From contig JAQFWX010000044.1 of NCBI GenBank assembly GCA_027605045.1, positions 144,111 to 208,110 on the forward strand: a stretch of DNA of 64,000 nucleotides, read 5' to 3'. Source of the DNA: Phallus indusiatus (Eukaryota > Basidiomycota > Agaricomycetes > Phallales > Phallaceae). This document shows positions 59,836-64,000 of this stretch, piece after piece. A program made the translations under genes and the position numbers. Every line of letters begins with the position of its first letter. Positions within the stretch are counted from its first letter, which is position 1. The notes under the pieces were generated by a model. The model saw only the letters and a list, made by a program, of their open reading frames with translations, was not told the DNA's origin and made no database searches.

Positions 59836-59903
59836 TACTAGTTATTAGACTTGAACAACTAGTAAGGTGCTTGCACTTCCACGTGATTCTTACGTAATAA
59901 GCG
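59836..59903. promoter_or_regulatory. Very short divergent promoter, PQ-loop and KPWE genes
   Basis: Only 68 bp separate the PQ-loop start codon (59835) from the first ATG of the KPWE gene (59904). Transcription start sites must overlap, or one promoter must lie inside the other gene. The segment contains GCACTTCCACGTGATTC with a CACGTG E-box-like hexamer. Confidence 0.5.
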
Positions 59904-60508
59904 ATGAGCATGCCGTACTCTGAAAACCAAGACGCTACATTTCGTGAATTTATATTATATCCCTTTTCTCAAGATGAATCTTTTCAAGTAATCCATTTTC
60001 AGCTATGAAATTTAACCTTGTCTGATATGTTCTATTTGTCAGGAGGGGCTGAAAGATCTTGCTACAGGAGATGAATTATCCGAGGAGTTGGTTGGGCGGG
60101 CCAAGGCGTACTATTTCTCAAGGTAAAAGCATAGTCACAAGTATATCTCAGATCCAGTAATTCTAGGATTGGAACCAGGATATCTGGAAAAAATGTCGAT
60201 TGGACACAATTTCTTCAATGGCAAACTGAGCACGCTCCGAGTTCGCCCAATCAGGCTCCATCTCAGGCTCAAGCTCAGACGAGTCAGTCCCAGACCTTGT
60301 CTAACAATCAGCTATCATTTCAACAGATTGCCGAGCTGATCAGATCTGGACAAACGCATCTTCTGCCACATACCGAGCAGATATCTGATGATATAAATGT
60401 CAGTTGGGTTTTCTTTGGCAGTGGGATCCAAATGCTGAGATGTATATTCATTAGCCTGAGCAACCCAGCATATCGAAACAACCGGTGAGAAAGAAGCCCT
60501 GGGAGTGA
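59904..60508 (+). CDS. PEX14-like KPWE-domain protein, with an apparent frameshift near its start
   Basis: Exons are 59904-59988, 60043-60122, 60167-60398 and 60455-60508, about 150 aa. The C-terminus reads LSFQQIAELIRSGQTHLLP, then PEQPSISKQPVRKKPWE and stop, the signature of the fungal PEX14-like KPWE domain. The N-terminal part, FREFILYPFSQDESFQEGL then AKAYYFSRIG, matches the helical domain that precedes it. A peroxisome-membrane role is known only by name of the family. The ATGs at 59904 and 59910 lead into SMPYSENQDAT. A run of four T at 59940-59943 then shifts the frame and gives a stop at 59946, while the downstream frame needs three T. Either the run has an extra base (error or mutation) or the true start differs. 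Confidence 0.75.
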
Positions 60509-60920
60509 AGCTGACACAACGTCTGCTACCACCCAAAGGACATCTAATATCAATGTGGCTGAACGTGAGAGAAAAATCTGATTAGACAAAGATGCGCATG
60601 AATAACAGTCATTTTCACTCGCCAGTTTCGAGGGCGCTCGCCTTAGTACTGTTATGGAATATGGTTGCAACGTCTTTTTGGGATGTCAGTAACAGGTGAC
60701 GGCGAATTAAGCGCAACTCTTAAACTATCCTTAAACCTGTTCTACGTCGTTGAGAGCGGTGTCGAGCCCGTCGAGGCTACTGACAGCCAGCCTGTCTTGA
60801 CTGTGCACTCGGTCCGGTTTCACTCGAGGCCACATCTACAGCTACAGTTTAGGCACGATCGCCTAAACGAACATTTATCCAAACTGCTGGTCTGTTACTT
60901 ACGTTCCTTCTTATCCCTTC
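60509..60920. other. Intergenic region upstream of the membrane protein gene
   Basis: These 412 bp lie between two + strand genes. An open frame runs through part of it (from 60665) but is out of keeping with the gene model downstream. It is interpreted as 3' and 5' non-coding sequence. Confidence 0.4.
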
Positions 60921-62504
60921 ATGTGGCTTGGGGTCGCAGCTGGACTCGCCCTCTTGACATGGTTTATTGTACTCCCTGCTGCCCTTGCTGCTCAGATCAC
61001 CTTGGACGATCATTTGCTGGTATTCAATGGTCCGGGTTGGCAAAATGCAGACACACCACAAATATGCCGCCAAGTGAACACAACAATGCTCAGCACAAAT
61101 ACATCAGGCGATTCCGTCGATGTTACATTTTCAGGTATCTTCGGTGTGTTATATATTGGATGATGTACTCAAAAAATTATGAAGGTACCAGCGTCATATT
61201 TTGGGGCCCAGTGACTGGAAATTCACTTCCCGTGGTCGTCATCTTAGATGGAGTGATCCAACCCCTTGCTGCTCCTCAAGCGTGCACAGGCGGTTGTGGT
61301 ATCATTTACGACAGCGGAGGATTAGCAGACACTTTACACAATATTACATTATTATTTCCTCAAGCAAGTGGAACAAGCATTCTCAGTATCTGCGGTGTCA
61401 CGTAAGTGCTATTTGTATTGTCATCATTTTTTTGAATTTAACTTGAAATCATTAGAGTCACAAGTATGCCTCGCTTCGTTCAAAATCCGTCTTCTGTCAT
61501 CGGACAACAAAACATTACTTCTGCCCCGATGATGTCAGCAGCAGCATCTCCAACCTCGTCTATGATAACACCAGAACCTTCCCCTCCTTCTGTTCCGACG
61601 ACAGCATTTATTACAACACGAGCCATGATCATTGCCATTATCGGTGCTATCGTCGGTATTATAGCAGCAATGTCTCTTCTATTATTCATATTCATCACTG
61701 TCCGTGGTCGCATTACCCGGCACGCTGCCCGCTTGAAGGACCGGGAAATTACTCGAGAAGCTCGAAATCAAGGACCGAAGCACCCTTTCTCTGTGCTGTC
61801 GTCTGTATGCTCAAACGACGACAAGAGCAAAGTAGCCAGCGTATTTATAGAATCCGGACGTTCAATGATCCAAGCACCAGTAACGTTTGTATTTTGATTA
61901 GTGCTCGCCGGCCTCAAAAGATACTGATGTGAAATTTAGGGTCTCTATTATATCCACTCGTTCATCGGTTACTTCCCATCGTGCCTCCGGATTAGGGTAA
62001 GTTTGAAGATTTGTGTCTATGTTAATATTTAATTTGACGACAATCAGCCAAAGTCGGACGCCGTCGTCCAAAATCCCCTCAATATATACGGAACGGAGCA
62101 CGACCCAGAATCTAGGATTAGTTCCAGGAAGTCCGCCAGAGACAGACAACGTCTATATTTCTTCTTCGCAAACAGAGGAAAATCCCTTACTCTCTCGTCA
62201 GACATCCAAAGCTACGTCTCACCTCAGCATCCCCATAAAACTTTTTTCCCCTCGTCGACGCCTGTCTTCTATGAACACGCCTGCTTCAATATCTCCCGTC
62301 TTTACCACACCGCGCGGGTCCCGAACTTCAGACGTTTTCGACCCCTTTTCAACCCCTCGTGCGAGCGTTATTCGCATTGTTCCTCGAAAAAAACATCCAC
62401 CATTAGAAAGCGAAGAAAGTGTATCCAGTGCGGCTTTGAGTCATCATTCACGAAAGCATCGCCGTACTCGGGAGTCACCTGTTCGACTGAGTTCTATCAT
62501 ATGA
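60921..62504 (+). CDS. Single-pass membrane protein with signal peptide and Ser/Pro-rich tail
   Basis: The five exons are 60921-61134, 61185-61401, 61456-61884, 61940-61996 and 62048-62504, giving 457 aa. Residues 1-24 (MWLGVAAGLALLTWFIVLP, then AALAA) form a signal peptide. An extracellular part of about 170 residues contains N-glycosylation sequons (VNTTM, TNTSG, HNITL), paired cysteines (CTGGCG) and a Ser/Thr/Pro-rich stalk. One membrane helix (about 200-226, MIIAIIGAIVGIIAAMS...) is followed by basic residues (RGRITRHAARLKDRE), which fits a type I topology. The 230-residue cytosolic tail is rich in Ser, Pro and Arg with many SP/TP sites. This layout is common among agaricomycete surface proteins of unknown function. 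I cannot assign a ligand or pathway. Confidence 0.82.
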
Positions 62505-62993
62505 AAATCTGATTCATTTTATTTATTACTATGTAACATAAAATAGGAATAAAAGTGTTTGGCGGTGCACAGCAAAAACGTATCTAAACTTTACGCGAAA
62601 TTCTCAGCTAACCAGTTTTGTTAGAGCATCTCGTTAAGATTCGGGAGAACTGAAAAGCCGGCATGAAAACATGTAAGACTGGGACCGTGAATCATGGATT
62701 TAAGATGGTTGAATGAAACCGACATATTAGAAGGTAATTTGTAGCATCAGCCTTACACACTATTGGTAATAAGGGCACTCAGTCCGATGGCAACGCGCTT
62801 ACGAAAAATTGTTTTACTGATATCAAGAAGCTATTATCCCGATCATACGTAAAATTTAACTTGATCGTATATTTTGGGACACGAGATGAGATAGTGTCTA
62901 TTAGTGGATTGTAGCATCGATATCATGATATCCCAAGAGATCTCATGATTAACTATGTCAGCTCTAAGACGTGTTAGTACAAAACAATTTCCT
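62505..62993. other. Convergent 3' intergenic region
   Basis: This lies between the stop codons of the membrane protein (+) and ETF-ubiquinone oxidoreductase (-). It is A+T rich and no gene is seen. Confidence 0.5.
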
Positions 62994-63951
62994 TTAAGTT
63001 TCGGTCAACATACTGTATTTTGGCCCACCACCACCTTCGGGAACTGTCCATGTAATATCTTGGGTGGGAACCTTGATATCACACAGCTTGCAATGAATAC
63101 AATTCTAAAAAACGTTCATTGTAACCAAATATCATCGCGTGCAAATTGACAACAACGTACCTGGGAATTGATTACTAGTTTCTTCCCGTCGTACGCATCA
63201 GGATCGTCTTTATTCGCCTCGACGTACTCATATACAGCGGCGGGACAGGCATGGCCCAATAGCCCAGCGTATTCGCCAACATTTACTTTAACATGCTTTC
63301 TGTGCGCTAGACTACTCGGTGGTAGTTGAAGATGTATAGGTTGGTCCTCGGCATGATTAGTGGCTGTAAGAGTGAGAGATGTTAGCAAGTCCGTAGACAA
63401 AGGTGGTTCCGGAGGCGGATATTTTATGGGCTTGCACTCGCTATTATGCTAGTCAGTAACTACGATACACATGAGAAATGCAAATACCTAGCTCGCTTGG
63501 TATGCTCAGCATCGGATATTGTATTTCTCAAAGTCCAAGGAGTACGTCCTTTCAGGATCAACGAGTCCACACCTGAGTACAGAATTCCTCCCCAAAGCCC
63601 AAGTGCTGTGTTGAAGCTCGGACGTAGATTTCGTACTTCATTAAGCTCTTCCCATATCCAGCTCTGTTGTAAGCTTTGTTCATAGGCACTCATATCGGCG
63701 GGGCCTTCCTGACCTTTTGCGATGGCATCGTATGCAGCCTCTGCGGCCAGCATCCCGCTTTTCATTGCATTATGTGTTCCTTTAATTTTCGGTACATTCA
63801 CAAAGCCAGCTGAACAACCGATCAATGCGCCTCCTGGAAAATGAACCTTTGGAATAGATTGAAGGCCGCCCTCGTTCAAAGTACGAGCCCCATAGGCCAA
63901 TCTCTCACCATTGGCAAGCAAACTTGAGATATACGGATGGTGTTTCATACG
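62994..63951 (-). CDS. ETFDH: Electron-transfer-flavoprotein:ubiquinone oxidoreductase, C-terminal part
   Basis: This inner mitochondrial membrane enzyme passes electrons from ETF (fatty-acid and amino-acid oxidation) to ubiquinone through FAD and a 4Fe-4S cluster. Only the last three exons are in the window: 63488-63951, 63161-63440 and 62994-63104 (284 codons). The rest lies beyond 64000. Motifs are [56 protein letters not shown], and the cluster cysteines in [11 protein letters not shown] and [11 protein letters not shown], followed by [16 protein letters not shown]. The C-terminus (SMLTET) is a few residues longer than usual. The 49 bases at the window end upstream of 63951 are read as intron. 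Confidence 0.93.
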
Positions 63952-64000
63952 CTGCATTAACACTCAGCCAAAAAACCGGGCCTCAACGTGGATGACCAAC

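Noticed and set aside
60665..61405. 246-codon open frame overlapping the membrane-protein gene
   Set aside because: It runs through the signal-peptide exon and an intron in another frame and encodes no recognisable protein. The spliced model gives a coherent secreted membrane protein.
1..64000. CRISPR arrays, bacterial operons, rRNA genes and tRNA genes
   Set aside because: I saw no regularly spaced repeats, no rRNA motifs and no convincing tRNA cloverleaf by eye. A covariance-model scan would be needed to exclude tRNAs.

Overview
The window looks like a nuclear segment of an agaricomycete (mushroom-forming basidiomycete) genome. Genes are split by many short GT-AG introns (about 45-70 nt). 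Gene content is typically fungal: C2-NACHT-WD40 NOD-like receptors, FunK1-type kinase relics, an HNH family protein, AP-1 mu, UDP-glucose dehydrogenase and ETF-ubiquinone oxidoreductase.

Two domains are visible. Bases 1 to about 41.7 kb are an accessory tandem cluster of four paralogous STAND/NLR genes on the + strand: A (cut by the window start), B, C and D. Each full copy has the same nine-exon structure: a C2-like N-terminus, a helical region, a NACHT ATPase and a large C-terminal WD40 beta-propeller region. The spacers (8-10 kb before B and C, about 6.6 kb before D) are built from repeated parts in the same order: a dispersed non-coding element, a degraded NACHT fragment, a degraded FunK1-like kinase, sometimes a second copy of the dispersed element, then a conserved block just upstream of the next receptor. 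The array therefore grew by duplicating a larger module. The receptors stayed open while the other parts decayed, and the receptors exchanged sequence: A and B share a 2.5-kb tract that looks identical but for one base, and D is a mosaic of B-like and C-like segments.

From about 42 kb the sequence changes to dense single-copy genes. In order these are an HNH-like gene (-), UDP-glucose 6-dehydrogenase (-), an EST1/SMG7-like protein (-), AP-1 mu (+), zinc alcohol dehydrogenase (-), a salicylate-hydroxylase-like FAD monooxygenase (+), histidinol phosphatase (+), a PQ-loop membrane protein (-), a PEX14-like KPWE protein (+), a single-pass membrane protein (+) and the 3' part of ETF-ubiquinone oxidoreductase (-). 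These are mostly housekeeping genes with no common pathway.

Exon coordinates were worked out by hand from splice motifs, phase continuity and comparison between paralogues. No database search was run, so names rest on recognised motifs.
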